Of a stretch of DNA of 64,000 nt, positions 9,763 to 18,532 are shown piece by piece (the first letter of the stretch is position 1; every line of letters begins with the position of its first letter). Below the pieces are notes generated by a model. That model did not search any database. It had not been told where the DNA came from and worked only from the letters and a program-made list of their open reading frames with translations. The translations under genes were made by a program, and so were the position numbers. Origin of the DNA: Acidobacteriota bacterium (GTDB lineage Bacteria > Acidobacteriota > Terriglobia > Acidiferrales > UBA7541); the NCBI GenBank assembly GCA_021788095.1, contig JAJYLB010000003.1:62001-126000 (forward strand), read 5' to 3'.

Positions 9763-10467
9763 TTGAGTGAAGCGGATCGAGCGATAAGAGGCCTGCCACG
9801 CCCGGTGGTTTTGATCGGTCCCCCGGGCGCCGGCAAAGGCACCCAGGCAAAGGGACTCGCCCGGGTCTACGGCGTGCCGCACCTATCGACCGGTGACATG
9901 TTTCGCGAGAACATCCGGCGGGGCACGGCGGTGGGCCGGCAGGCGCAAGCGGCGATGAAGCGGGGCGACCTGGTTTCGGACGAGATCGTCGTGGCGATGG
10001 TGGGCGAGCGGCTGGCGGAGCCGGATTGCGCCGGGGGATTCGTCCTCGACGGCTTTCCGCGCACGGTGGCGCAGGCGGAAGCGCTCGCAGGCTTGCTGCG
10101 GCGCGCGGGCGGCGCCGAGCCCGTGGCGGTGGAGATTCAGGTGGATTCGTCGCTGCTGCTGCGGCGGCTCACCGGCCGGCGCATGTGCAAAGTGGACGGG
10201 GAGATATACAATATCTACGATCGCCCACCTAAGACGCCGGGCCGCTGCGACCGCGATGGCGGCGAGTTGGTGCAGCGGGACGACGACCGCGAGGAAGTGA
10301 TTCGGGAACGGCTGGCGGAATACGAGAAGCATACCTTGCCTCTGTTGGAGTACTACCGCCGGCAGGGCCAACTCGAGGAAGTGGATGGCTCGGGAGAGGC
10401 CGCGGCGGTGACGCGCGCCCTGGTGGATGCGATCGAGCGAAAAGAGTACCGTGGCCGTCATCTGTAA
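9763..10467 (+). CDS. adk: adenylate kinase, long form with an unusual lid
   Basis: 234 residues from a TTG start one base after the secY stop. Makes ADP from ATP and AMP. The P-loop GPPGAGKGTQA, STGDMFREN, the GFPRTVAQAEAL motif and the lid segment are all present. In zinc-binding long-form kinases the lid carries C-x2-C and C-x2-C/D pairs; here they read CKVD and CDRD, so both second positions are Asp. A zinc site with two Cys and two Asp is possible but unproven. The map gene overlaps the 3' end by 17 bases. Confidence 0.95.
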   Translation: MSEADRAIRGLPRPVVLIGPPGAGKGTQAKGLARVYGVPHLSTGDMFRENIRRGTAVGRQAQAAMKRGDLVSDEIVVAMVGERLAEPDCAGGFVLDGFPRTVAQAEALAGLLRRAGGAEPVAVEIQVDSSLLLRRLTGRRMCKVDGEIYNIYDRPPKTPGRCDRDGGELVQRDDDREEVIRERLAEYEKHTLPLLEYYRRQGQLEEVDGSGEAAAVTRALVDAIERKEYRGRHL

Positions 10468-11227
10468 GTCCCGGACGGAACTCGAGACGATGCACCGGGC
10501 CGGGCTCGTCGTTTGGAACGTGCTCGAGGAATTAAGGCAGATGGTTCGACCGGGCATGACGACGATGGAACTGGACCAACACGCCGAACGTCGCGTAGCC
10601 GAGTTGGGGGCGCGGCCGGCGTTCAAGGGATACCGCGGGTACCCGGCCGTGCTGTGCACGTCCATCAACGAGGAAGTGGTACACGGGATTCCGTCGCCCA
10701 AGCGAGTGCTGAAGGAGGGCGACATCCTTTCGCTGGATTTCGGGGCGGAGGTCGACGGCTATTTTGGCGACGCGGCCGTCACCGTGCCCGTAGGCAGGAT
10801 TTCGGCCGAGCTCGAGCGCCTGCTGCGAACGACGCGCGAGTCGCTCGATCGGGCCATCGATCAGTGCCGGCCTGGCAACCGTCTGGGCGACATCTCGCAC
10901 GCGGTGCAGAGCTGGGCAGAGCGGCATGGGTATTCGGTGGTTCGCGAGCTGGTCGGACACGGCATCGGCACGCGGATGCACGAGGACCTGCAACTGCCGA
11001 ATTACGGCGAGCCGGGCCGCGGGCCGCGGCTGCGGGAAGGGATGACGCTGGCCATCGAACCGATGGTGAACTCCGGAGGGCCGGGGATCCGGGTGCTCGA
11101 CGACGAATGGACGGCGGTGAGCGCCGATGGCAGCTATTCCGCCCATTTCGAACACACGGTGGCCGTTACCGCGGAAGGTCCGTGGATCTTGACGCGGCCG
11201 CGCGAGGTGGAGGGGCCGAGTTGGTAG
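10451..11227 (+). CDS. map: type I methionine aminopeptidase
   Basis: 258 residues from GTG 10451 ([18 protein letters not shown]). Removes the N-terminal methionine from nascent proteins. The metal ligands of the pita-bread fold can be placed: [16 protein letters not shown] supplies the two Asp, [18 protein letters not shown] the His, and the C-terminal segments AIEPMVN and FEHTVAVT the Glu and the last His region. No N-terminal zinc-finger extension is present (type Ia). It follows adk as in many spc operons. Confidence 0.96.
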   Translation: MAVICKSRTELETMHRAGLVVWNVLEELRQMVRPGMTTMELDQHAERRVAELGARPAFKGYRGYPAVLCTSINEEVVHGIPSPKRVLKEGDILSLDFGAEVDGYFGDAAVTVPVGRISAELERLLRTTRESLDRAIDQCRPGNRLGDISHAVQSWAERHGYSVVRELVGHGIGTRMHEDLQLPNYGEPGRGPRLREGMTLAIEPMVNSGGPGIRVLDDEWTAVSADGSYSAHFEHTVAVTAEGPWILTRPREVEGPSW

Positions 11228-11249
11228 AGGCAGGGGCGCCAAAGCGATC

Positions 11250-11516
11250 GTGAACAGACCCAGGAGCAAGCAGGATCGGCGGCGGGAGCAGTCGGAAACC
11301 CCGAAGGAAGGCGCCATCGAGGTGATGGGGACGGTGATCGAACCGTTGCCCAACGCCATGTTCCGGGTCGAGCTGGACAACAAGCATCAGGTGCTCGCCC
11401 ATATCTCCGGCAAGATGCGCAAGAATTTCATTCGCATCCTGGCCGGCGATCGCGTCACCGTGGAGCTTTCGCCGTACGATTTGACGCGCGGCCGCATCAC
11501 CTACCGCTTCAAATAG
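11250..11516 (+). CDS. infA: translation initiation factor IF-1
   Basis: 88 residues from GTG. The core from [26 protein letters not shown] to [16 protein letters not shown] is standard IF-1, an S1-type OB-fold that blocks the A site during initiation. The usual protein is 72 aa; here about 17 charged residues ([17 protein letters not shown]) precede the core. A shorter product would need a non-ATG/GTG start, so I keep the GTG, but the start is uncertain. The Shine-Dalgarno upstream is weak. rpmJ follows. Confidence 0.95.
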   Translation: MNRPRSKQDRRREQSETPKEGAIEVMGTVIEPLPNAMFRVELDNKHQVLAHISGKMRKNFIRILAGDRVTVELSPYDLTRGRITYRFK

Positions 11517-11542
11517 GTTGCGGCCGAGCTGGGGAGTGGAGA

Positions 11543-11656
11543 ATGAAGGTACGAGCTTCGGTGAAGAAGATTTGCGATAAGTGCAAGGTCATACATCGGC
11601 GCGGCGTGGTGCGGGTGATCTGTCCCAACCCGAAACACAAACAGCGCCAGGGATAA
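11543..11656 (+). CDS. rpmJ: 50S ribosomal protein L36, zinc-binding form
   Basis: Too short for the ORF track. 37 codons read [20 protein letters not shown] and end [13 protein letters not shown]. The C-x2-C then C-x4-H ligand set of the zinc-containing form of L36 is complete. A GGGAG lies about 10 bases before the ATG. L36 is one of the last proteins added to the 50S subunit. The position between infA and rpsM is the expected one. Confidence 0.97.
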   Translation: MKVRASVKKICDKCKVIHRRGVVRVICPNPKHKQRQG

Positions 11657-11668
11657 AGGGAGAGACAC

Positions 11669-12055
11669 GTGGCGCGCATTGCCGGCATCGATCTTCCGCC
11701 CAACAAACGGCTCTGGGTGAGCCTGACCGCGATCTACGGCATCGGCCAGGAGCGGGCCCGCTCGCTCGCCGAGCGCGCGGGAGTGGAATGGGCCAAACAC
11801 GTCAAGGACCTGACCGAGGACGAGGTGACGCGGCTGCGTCAGGTGATTGAATCCGAGGGGCAGGTGGAAGGCGATCTCCGCAAGGAGATCCAGATGAACA
11901 TCCGCCGGCTGATCGAGATCGGGAGCTATCGCGGGCTGCGGCATCGGCGCAACCTGCCGGTGCGCGGACAGAGAACTCATACGAACGCCCGCACGCGCAA
12001 GGGTCCGCGGCGCGGAGCGGTGGCCGTGAAGAAGAAGGCGATCCTGAAGAAATAG
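11669..12055 (+). CDS. rpsM: 30S ribosomal protein S13
   Basis: 128 residues from GTG with AGGGAGA upstream. [26 protein letters not shown] is the typical start, and [26 protein letters not shown] the conserved tail that reaches the P-site tRNAs. S13 forms intersubunit bridges with L5. A few basic residues ([12 protein letters not shown]) extend the C-terminus. rpsK starts 15 bp later. Confidence 0.98.
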   Translation: MARIAGIDLPPNKRLWVSLTAIYGIGQERARSLAERAGVEWAKHVKDLTEDEVTRLRQVIESEGQVEGDLRKEIQMNIRRLIEIGSYRGLRHRRNLPVRGQRTHTNARTRKGPRRGAVAVKKKAILKK

Positions 12056-12070
12056 GACGGAGGAAACGAC

Positions 12071-12523
12071 TTGGCGAAGGAACCACAGACGCCCGCCGGC
12101 GGTCCGGCGGCTGCCGCGCCGGCGAAGTCGGCACGGCGTAAGAAGGAATTTCGGCGGAAGCGGGAGAAGCGGGTGGTGCCGCACGGGATCGTGTACATCC
12201 AAGCGACGTTCAACAACACGATCGTGACCATCACCGATCCGAACGGGCGCGCGGTGTGCTGGGCTTCGGCCGGCTCGATCGGTTTCAAGGGCTCGCGCAA
12301 GGGCACGCCCTACGCGGCGCAGCAGGCTTCGGTTTCCGCGGCCTCGAACGCCCGCGAGCACTACGGGATGTCGTCGGTGGACGTGCGGGTGAAAGGGCCG
12401 GGCTCGGGCCGCGAGTCGGCGGTGCGGGCGCTTTCGGCCGGCGGATTGCGGATTCATTCCATCAAGGACGTGACGCCCATTCCCCATAACGGTTGCCGGC
12501 CGCCCAAGCGGCGGCGAGTGTAA
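12071..12523 (+). CDS. rpsK: 30S ribosomal protein S11
   Basis: 150 residues from a TTG start behind GGAGGAAA. The core is standard: [46 protein letters not shown] and the end [21 protein letters not shown]11 lies on the platform near the E site with S7. About 20 extra residues rich in Pro, Ala and Lys precede the core ([20 protein letters not shown]), so the protein is longer than the usual 128 aa. Confidence 0.97.
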   Translation: MAKEPQTPAGGPAAAAPAKSARRKKEFRRKREKRVVPHGIVYIQATFNNTIVTITDPNGRAVCWASAGSIGFKGSRKGTPYAAQQASVSAASNAREHYGMSSVDVRVKGPGSGRESAVRALSAGGLRIHSIKDVTPIPHNGCRPPKRRRV

Positions 12524-12552
12524 CCGGGCGGGCGGCTCGGGAGGAGACGAAG

Positions 12553-13185
12553 TTGGCAAGGGAACGCGAATCGGTTTGCCGGCTGTGCCGACGGGAGGGC
12601 ATGAAGCTGTATCTGAAAGGGGCGCGGTGCTTCACGGAGCGGTGCGCCATCGAACGCCGGAATTTCCCTCCCGGCCAGCACGGCCAGTCGCGGCGCGTGA
12701 AACTCACCGCCTACGGCCAGCAGTTGCGCGAGAAGCAGAAGGTGAAGCGGGCTTACGGGCTGCTGGAGCGGCAGTTCCGGAACTATTTTGAGAAGGCGGA
12801 ATCGTCCAAGGGCCCGACGGGCGAGAACCTGATCGTAACGCTGGAACGGCGGCTCGACAACGCGGTCTACCGGATGGGGCTGGGGAGTTCGCGGGCGCAG
12901 GCGCGCCAATTCGTTTCCCACGGTCACTTGCGGGTCAACGGCCGGAACGTGAACGTGCCCTCGTTCCTGGTGTCGGTTGGCGACGAGATCACGCTGCGCG
13001 ACAAGATGCGCGAGAACGCGATGGTGATGCAGGCGCGGGACGTCTCGCAGAGCCAGAGCGTGGCGCCGTGGCTGGAGATCGACCGGGAGAACCACCGGGC
13101 GAAGGTGGTGGCGCTGCCGAAGAGGGAAGACGTCCAATCGCCGGCGATCAACGAGCAGTTGATCGTCGAGCTGTATTCGAAGTAG
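12553..13185 (+). CDS. rpsD: 30S ribosomal protein S4, zinc-binding form
   Basis: 210 residues from TTG 12553 behind GGAGACGAAG; the track start lies upstream inside rpsK. The N-terminal zinc site is intact: [21 protein letters not shown] and [10 protein letters not shown] give four cysteines. The S4 domain follows ([41 protein letters not shown]). S4 nucleates 16S assembly and in E. coli represses the alpha operon. The rpsM-rpsK-rpsD-rpoA order is standard. Confidence 0.97.
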   Translation: MARERESVCRLCRREGMKLYLKGARCFTERCAIERRNFPPGQHGQSRRVKLTAYGQQLREKQKVKRAYGLLERQFRNYFEKAESSKGPTGENLIVTLERRLDNAVYRMGLGSSRAQARQFVSHGHLRVNGRNVNVPSFLVSVGDEITLRDKMRENAMVMQARDVSQSQSVAPWLEIDRENHRAKVVALPKREDVQSPAINEQLIVELYSK

Positions 13186-13225
13186 GGACTGGTTCCCGCC
13201 GCGCGCGGGAGGAGGAAAAGCCATC

Positions 13226-14254
<1,029 letters not shown>

Positions 14255-14280
14255 CGGGGCGCCCGAAAGCGTAAGCGAGC

Positions 14281-14395
14281 AGCCCTCAGCGGCTGAAGCC
14301 GCTTTCGCGCGCGAGCACTTGCGGCACGACCAATCCCGTCCCGAACGTTCGGGATTCGGGACGTGCCCTTACCACCAGTGGTCTTCTACAGCATC
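14281..14395. repeat. palindrome-rich spacer between rpoA and rplQ
   Basis: The spacer contains several nested inverted repeats. The perfect 14-base palindrome CCCGAACGTTCGGG lies at about 14338-14351, and CGTCCCGAA with TTCGGGACG forms a longer 9-bp stem around it. An outer GGCAC...GTGCC pair extends it further. At the left is CAGCGGCTGAAGCCGCT, which has the same GGCTGAAGCC core as the palindromic element at 24.6 kb. It may act at the RNA level in the operon, or be an inserted repeat; I cannot tell which. Confidence 0.6.
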
Positions 14396-14421
14396 CTGCT
14401 AAGGCTGAAGAACGAGGGAGC

Positions 14422-14856
14422 ATGAGACACCGCAAAGGCGGCGCGAAACTTGGGCGCAACCCGGCGCATCGCCGGGCCACCCTGCGCAATCTGGTTACCA
14501 ACGTAATCGAGCGCGAGCGAATCGAGACGACGCTCGCGCGCGCGCGCGCGGCGCGCCCGCTCGTCGATCGCATGATTAGTTTGGGCAAGCGAGACAGCCT
14601 GCACACCCGGCGGCAAGCCGCCGCGTTTCTCCAAACGCCGCAAGCCGTCAAGAAGCTGTTTGACGTGCTGGCGCCGCGCTTCGCCGAGCGCCCGGGCGGC
14701 TACACGCGGATCGTTCGCGCCGGCTGGCGGCACGGCGATAACGCCGCCGTGGCCCTGCTCGAGCTGGTTGGCTCGGAGATGAAAGTCAAGGAAACGAAAG
14801 AGAAGAAGGGCAAGAAAGCCAAGGGCGAAGAGCCCGAAGCCGAGGGGAAGGAATAG
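14422..14856 (+). CDS. rplQ: 50S ribosomal protein L17
   Basis: 144 residues. MRHRKGGAKLGRNPAHRRATLRNLVTNVIERERIETT is the signature start, and GGYTRIVRAGWRHGDNAAVALLELV the conserved end of the core. A lysine/glutamate-rich tail (KETKEKKGKKAKGEEPEAEG) adds about 25 residues. L17 lies near the tunnel exit. It closes the alpha-operon part of the cluster; a strong hairpin lies 18 bp after the stop. Confidence 0.97.
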   Translation: MRHRKGGAKLGRNPAHRRATLRNLVTNVIERERIETTLARARAARPLVDRMISLGKRDSLHTRRQAAAFLQTPQAVKKLFDVLAPRFAERPGGYTRIVRAGWRHGDNAAVALLELVGSEMKVKETKEKKGKKAKGEEPEAEGKE

Positions 14857-14870
14857 CGCTCGTTGCCCTT

Positions 14871-14895
14871 GTGGTGCGGGCGTCTCGCCCGCAGC
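14871..14895 (+). terminator. hairpin after rplQ, dispersed palindromic repeat copy 1
   Basis: TGCGGGCG-TCT-CGCCCGCA forms an 8-bp perfect stem with a 3-base loop 18 bp after the rplQ stop. There is no U-tract, so it is not a classical intrinsic terminator. An almost identical 25-base unit (one base different) occurs at 50201-50225. It probably belongs to a dispersed repeat family and may end or stabilise the ribosomal transcript. Confidence 0.55.
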
Positions 14896-15210
14896 ATTCC
14901 GTCATGGCTCCGGCATCGTGCCGGCTCATTTACCCGTCCAACTGCTGCCCCATCCCTTCCCACGCGCGTCTCTAGCCTTGGCGAGAAATGCCGGCATAGA
15001 GGCTACCGCCGTTGAGCACGCGGTCTGTCGGGTTCACGCCAGCTCAGTTGGAATCCCTCCGCGAGCTGTCCGACGTTGCCCGGTAAGAGCAATAGGCATC
15101 GGGCGGGGCGTTGCCATGGCTCCCGGGGTTTGAACGACGACGGCTGGGCCGTTGGTGGCCATCCTCACCAGTTCTCTTGGCGAAGATCGTTCCCTCTTTG
15201 GAGAAGGAAT
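14896..15210. other. 315-bp stretch without a supported gene
   Basis: Short ORFs here have no recognisable product and no ribosome binding site. No toxin partner is found in this stretch downstream of the antitoxin-like gene that ends at 15211. I see no RNA gene or clear repeat. Confidence 0.5.
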
Positions 15211-15432
15211 TTACCAGCCATTCGGCTCGGTTTTTTCGGAGCCTTCCTGCATGGCCCGAGAAATCGCTTCTAAGTCGGCGGGGTCAATAGAGCCGGCGAA
15301 GCGAAGCAGTTCGCGCCCTGGTGCTCCAGGGGGCGTGCGAAGCCCGCGCGCAAAATCGAGCACGCTGCGCTGCTGGGGCGGCGGGAGCAGGTCAACCTGC
15401 TCGATGATCTCGTCTTTGAGCGTTTTCGGCAT
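15211..15432 (-). CDS. antitoxin-like protein (DUF2281 type), orphan
   Basis: 73 residues: MPKTLKDEIIEQVDLLPPPQ then QRSVLDFARGLRTPPG. The pattern of an N-terminal helix, LPPxxQxxVLDFA and a disordered tail resembles DUF2281/VapB-like antitoxins that pair with PIN-domain toxins. The second half contains DPADLEAISRAMQEGSE, a common antitoxin-like helix. No toxin gene is found on either side: downstream is non-coding and upstream are IS remnants. It is either an orphan left after loss of the toxin or a stand-alone regulator. Family assignment is from memory of the motif. Confidence 0.6.
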   Translation of the reverse strand: MPKTLKDEIIEQVDLLPPPQQRSVLDFARGLRTPPGAPGRELLRFAGSIDPADLEAISRAMQEGSEKTEPNGW

Positions 15433-15505
15433 TCTCGGTCCAAACTAGGCAAGGCTCGCGGCGAAGTCAAGCTCTGCCAGGCGGGGGTAGTGGGCTACTT
15501 TGAAA

Positions 15506-15672
15506 TCACGCGGCCTTCTTCTTATAGGGGCCTCGCCGACCGCACGCCCGTTCCGGAATGAGAGCAACTAGGTCGATGGCGTCCCACAGCCGATCTGTGA
15601 CCCCCGCTGCCATCGCCGGGGTCGTGCGTAGGGTGCGGTGAATCCGTATGAAGTTGTAGGCAAAGTAGTTAA
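15506..15672 (-). pseudogene. C-terminal remnant of an IS1-like transposase
   Basis: Reading the minus strand, an open frame runs from the IS1380 left end to a stop: YFAYNFIRIHRTLRTTPAMA, AGVTDRLWDAIDLVALIPE, then GRRGPYKKKAA. This matches the conserved tail of IS1-like transposases (YNFxRIHKTLRxTPAMAAG...RGPYKK). Only about 55 residues remain. The rest of the gene should lie to the right of the inserted IS1380 element, but nothing matching is found there. It is therefore truncated and non-functional. Confidence 0.75.
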
Positions 15673-17358
15673 CCCGGAAATCTCACAAGGTGCGAGTTGC
15701 GTGGGCTTGCGCGGCGAAATTTGGGGTTCCGGGGCCCTCAGGTTACCAGACCTCGATGGCGTGGGGACCGCCCTGTTGCTGGGCAAGGACTTAGCGGGTC
15801 GCTGAGGGCGATTTTGAGCGGACTGCGACCGATGGAAACCAGCGGAAACGGACTGTGGCGCGGAGACGGCCGCCAGTCAGCGGCGCAGGGCGGACCAGGC
15901 CGTGGCGAACAGAGGCTTCCAAGGATAGGCGCTGCTGTAACTGACCCAGATCCGCCGCGCGGTGACACGCACCTGCGCGGCGATCTTCAGCAGTCGCAAC
16001 CGGATCGTGTCGACCTGCGCCTGGGCCCAGTCGGTGCCGCGCAGCGCGAGACGGCGCAGGGCATCGACCAGAACATAAGCCAGCGAGGAGAAGTAGAGTC
16101 GGAGTTGGTTGGCGCGCATGGTCTCGGTGCTCAGCCGATCGGCGAAGAGGTTCAACTGTTCCTTGATCCGGTTTTCCATCTCGCCGCGGGCGCAGTAGAG
16201 CCGCTCGTAGAGCCTTTGTGCCGGCCAAGCTTGAGGGCCGAGCGAGGTGACGACGAAACGCGGATTCTCTCCCTTGTCCAGGTACTCGGCCTTCGCCACC
16301 ACGCGCCGCGAGCGCGACCAACTCGAACGGGTGCGGTAGGAAAACTCGGTGAAGACGCGCGCCGGCCCGCCTCGGCGCCGGTGCTCTTGCTTGGCCTGAC
16401 GCATCGAGCGGCCGACCTTGCGGCGCAGCCGCCGATTCCGCGCCAGCCCGAATAGGTAGTCCACGCCGCGTTTTTCGCACCAGGCCATCAGTTCCTCGCG
16501 GCAGAAGCCCGAGTCGGCTCGCAGAACGATACGGGCGTGTGGCCAACGCCGGCGGATCTGCCCCACGATGCGCCGCACTTCCTCGAGGCTTCCCGCGCTA
16601 GCGTCTTGGTTCGACGGCCGTAGCCGCGCGCACAGCAGGTGGTCGCCGCAGAAGATGTACAGAGGCAGATAGCAGTAGTGGTCGTAGTAGCCGTGGAAGA
16701 AGCGCCCCTCTTGGTGGCCGTGCAGGGGCATGTCGGTCACATCCAGGTCGAGCACGATCTGGCGTGGGGCATTCCCGTGGGCCTCCAGGAAGATCTCCAC
16801 CAGCAGATCATCGATCGCTTCGGCCGAGTAGCGGATCTTGTGGTAGCGCTCCGGCTCGGCCGACTCGCCTGGGGCGAGTTCCAGCCGGTTCAGCGTGCTC
16901 TTGCCGGCCAGCGGCTGGTCAGGTTCGCGCTTGCCGGCTAGCACGCCGAGCAGCGGATCTTTGCGCAGTTCCTCATGGTCGTTCACGTCCTCGTAGCCGA
17001 GAGCCAGACCGTAGATCCTCTGCGCCAGCATCTGCCCCAACTCATGCTTGATCCGGGCCGGCTCCCGCCCGTCGGTGAAGCAAGCCACCACCCGCCTGAG
17101 CAGCCCGAGCCTCCGGTCGACCTCCCGTAGCAACAGCGCTCCGCCGTCGCTCGTCAGCCGGTCGCCCCCAAACCGCCCCACCACCTGCCGCGAAAAATGC
17201 GCTTCAAACTCGAACTCGGACTGGCTACACTCTGTCATGGAAAAGGCCGCCTTTCCTTGGCATCGACTACGTCTCCAACAACGCAGTTATGCCTGAGAAA
17301 GCGGCCTTTTCCTATACCCAAATTTCACCTTCGGCTTATTCGTGGTGAGATTTCCGGG
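15673..17358 (-). mobile_element. IS1380-family insertion sequence, 1686 bp
   Basis: The element is bounded by 14-bp perfect terminal inverted repeats, CCCGGAAATCTCAC at 15673-15686 and GTGAGATTTCCGGG at 17345-17358. It contains one transposase gene on the minus strand. IS1380 elements normally duplicate about 4 bp of target. Here the left flank is TTAA and the right flank CTAG, so no duplication is visible. Together with the missing half of the disrupted IS1-like gene, this suggests a deletion or recombination at the right side after insertion. Confidence 0.9.
15877..17238 (-). CDS. IS1380-family DDE transposase
   Basis: 453 residues, full length for the family. The catalytic acidic residues can be placed in IVLDLDVTDMPLHGHQEG (first Asp), IVLRADSGFCREELMAW (second Asp) and CARGEMENRIKEQLNLFADR (Glu, in the typical RGxxENxIKE motif). 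N-terminal VGRFGGDRLTSDGGALLLREVD is also characteristic of IS1380 transposases. It catalyses cut-and-paste movement of the surrounding element. The frame is intact, so the element could still be active. Confidence 0.93.
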   Translation of the reverse strand: MTECSQSEFEFEAHFSRQVVGRFGGDRLTSDGGALLLREVDRRLGLLRRVVACFTDGREPARIKHELGQMLAQRIYGLALGYEDVNDHEELRKDPLLGVLAGKREPDQPLAGKSTLNRLELAPGESAEPERYHKIRYSAEAIDDLLVEIFLEAHGNAPRQIVLDLDVTDMPLHGHQEGRFFHGYYDHYCYLPLYIFCGDHLLCARLRPSNQDASAGSLEEVRRIVGQIRRRWPHARIVLRADSGFCREELMAWCEKRGVDYLFGLARNRRLRRKVGRSMRQAKQEHRRRGGPARVFTEFSYRTRSSWSRSRRVVAKAEYLDKGENPRFVVTSLGPQAWPAQRLYERLYCARGEMENRIKEQLNLFADRLSTETMRANQLRLYFSSLAYVLVDALRRLALRGTDWAQAQVDTIRLRLLKIAAQVRVTARRIWVSYSSAYPWKPLFATAWSALRR

Positions 17359-17407
17359 CTAGACCTCGGGCGCCTCCGAGGGGTTCCCGCGGACCCGAAC
17401 GCCCATC

Positions 17408-17458
17408 TTGACTTCACCGCCGGCTCGTGGTATTACAAATCCATAAATGTAATGGAGG
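17408..17458 (+). promoter_or_regulatory. promoter and operator of the AbrB/PIN toxin-antitoxin pair
   Basis: TTGACT at 17408 and TATTAC at 17431 are separated by 17 bp, a good sigma-70-type promoter. The -10 box overlaps an inverted repeat ATTACA-N10-TGTAAT (17432-17453). A GGAGG follows at 17454, four bases before the GTG start. AbrB-type antitoxins usually repress their own operon, so the inverted repeat is a likely operator (inference). Confidence 0.65.
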
Positions 17459-17462
17459 CGCT

Positions 17463-17720
17463 GTGGAGTCGGCTGTCACCGTGAAGGGTCAGGCGACCAT
17501 CCCCAAGGCGATTCGGGAGCATCTGAGGTTGAAGCCCGGGGATCGGGTCAAATTCTTCGTGCATCCCGACGGGACCGTGGTCCTCTTGCCGAAGCTCCCT
17601 GCCTCGGCCTTGCGGGGGATCGCCAGATCCCGGCGAAGGCGGCCCGTCACTGCGGCGGAGATGGAGAGGGCCGCCGCGGAGGGCGCAACTCGCGGCGGCA
17701 TTGGCAAGGGCCGCCGGTGA
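17463..17720 (+). CDS. AbrB/MazE-type antitoxin
   Basis: 85 residues from GTG 17463. The SpoVT-AbrB swapped-hairpin fold is recognisable: AVTVKGQATIPKAIREHLRL followed by KPGDRVKFFVHPDGTVVLLPK. The C-terminal half (RRRRPVTAAEMERAAAEGAT) is the usual toxin-neutralising tail. It would bind DNA as a dimer and the PIN toxin through the tail. The stop overlaps the toxin start by four bases (GTGA). Located just right of the IS1380 element, in an accessory patch. Confidence 0.9.
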   Translation: MESAVTVKGQATIPKAIREHLRLKPGDRVKFFVHPDGTVVLLPKLPASALRGIARSRRRRPVTAAEMERAAAEGATRGGIGKGRR

Positions 17721-18112
17721 TCGGGCTCGACACCAACGTTTTAGTCCGCTATCTGACGCAAGATCATCCCATCGAGTCACCCAAAGCGACGGAAATCATC
17801 GAACGGCGCCTGACGGAGGAAACCCCCGGTTTCGTCAGCATCGTGGCCATGGTCGAGACCGTGTGGGTGCTCGACCGCGCCTACGGCCTTTCGAGCCGGG
17901 AAATCGCCGCGGCGGTCGAGCGCATGCTTCAGACAGAAGTGCTGGTGGTGGAGAACGAGCAGGAGGTTTTCCAGGGCCTGGTTGCGCTTAAGGACGGCCA
18001 AGGCTCGTTCGCCGATGCCATCATTGCGGCCCTTGCCGCCCGAGCCAACTGCGCTTGTACTTTGACCTTCGACCGGAAGGCGCTGCGGCTTCCGGGATTC
18101 CAGCCTGCCTGA
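17717..18112 (+). CDS. vapC: PIN-domain ribonuclease toxin, VapC-like
   Basis: 131 residues. The acidic residues of the PIN active site are in place: MIGLDTNVLVRYL (Asp5), MVETVWVLDRAYG (Glu), GSFADAIIAALA (Asp) and LTFDRKAL (Asp). VapC toxins are magnesium-dependent RNases that cut tRNA or rRNA; the target cannot be told from sequence. Start GTG overlaps the antitoxin stop, giving tight coupling. Intact and probably functional. Confidence 0.92.
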   Translation: MIGLDTNVLVRYLTQDHPIESPKATEIIERRLTEETPGFVSIVAMVETVWVLDRAYGLSSREIAAAVERMLQTEVLVVENEQEVFQGLVALKDGQGSFADAIIAALAARANCACTLTFDRKALRLPGFQPA

Positions 18113-18253
18113 CCTGTCGGTACCGCCTGCGGTAGCCGGTGGCGCCGCTCCCGCCGCAATACCAACCGCGCCATCTGCTACCCTTCGGCTTCGCTCAGGG
18201 CAGGCCGAGGATGGTACTGACATCGCTGGGCGTGCGAGCCGCTTTGCCTTGCC

Positions 18254-18502
18254 CTATTCCTGGCGCAGCACGGTCACTGGATCGACGTGGGTCGCGCGAC
18301 GCGCTGGGATGTAGGAGGAAGCAAGGGCCACGGCTGCGAGTATGACGACGACGCTTGCAAATGTGATCGGGTCTTTGGCCGAGATTCCAAACAAAAATGC
18401 CTTGAGGAGATGTGTCAGGGAATAGGCTCCCGCAAGGCCCAAGGCGATTCCTGCGGCGCATAATTTCATGCGGGCCTTGTGCCCGCCCCCGATCCACGGG
18501 TC
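18254..18502 (-). pseudogene. C-terminal remnant of an ADOP-type ABC permease
   Basis: The frame reads CAAGIALGLAGAYSLTHLLK, a DPITF segment, then SYIPARRATHVDPVTVLRQE. This is the last membrane pair and terminal motif of the large FtsX/MacB-like permeases known as ADOP (acidobacterial duplicated orphan permease). A whole protein has about 800 residues; only about 80 remain. The upstream edge is fused to a tcacgggtcaccggcc repeat, so most of the gene was lost by deletion. It lies directly downstream of padR, the normal gene order for this family. Confidence 0.8.
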
Positions 18503-18516
18503 ACGGGTCACCGGCC
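18501..18516. repeat. 16-bp repeat tcacgggtcaccggcc, copy 1
   Basis: The same 16 bases occur exactly at 28315-28330. Copy 1 marks the junction where the ADOP remnant begins, and it is preceded by a second partial unit (ccacgggtcacggg). Copy 2 lies just after the 3' end of the ComM-type gene. Confidence 0.6.
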
Positions 18517-18532
18517 GCGGGACCCTGCCTTT

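Noticed and set aside
18139-18345. ttcggcttcgctcagggc string as a possible repeat element
   Set aside because: Resembles a common short intergenic string, but only one copy is seen in this window.
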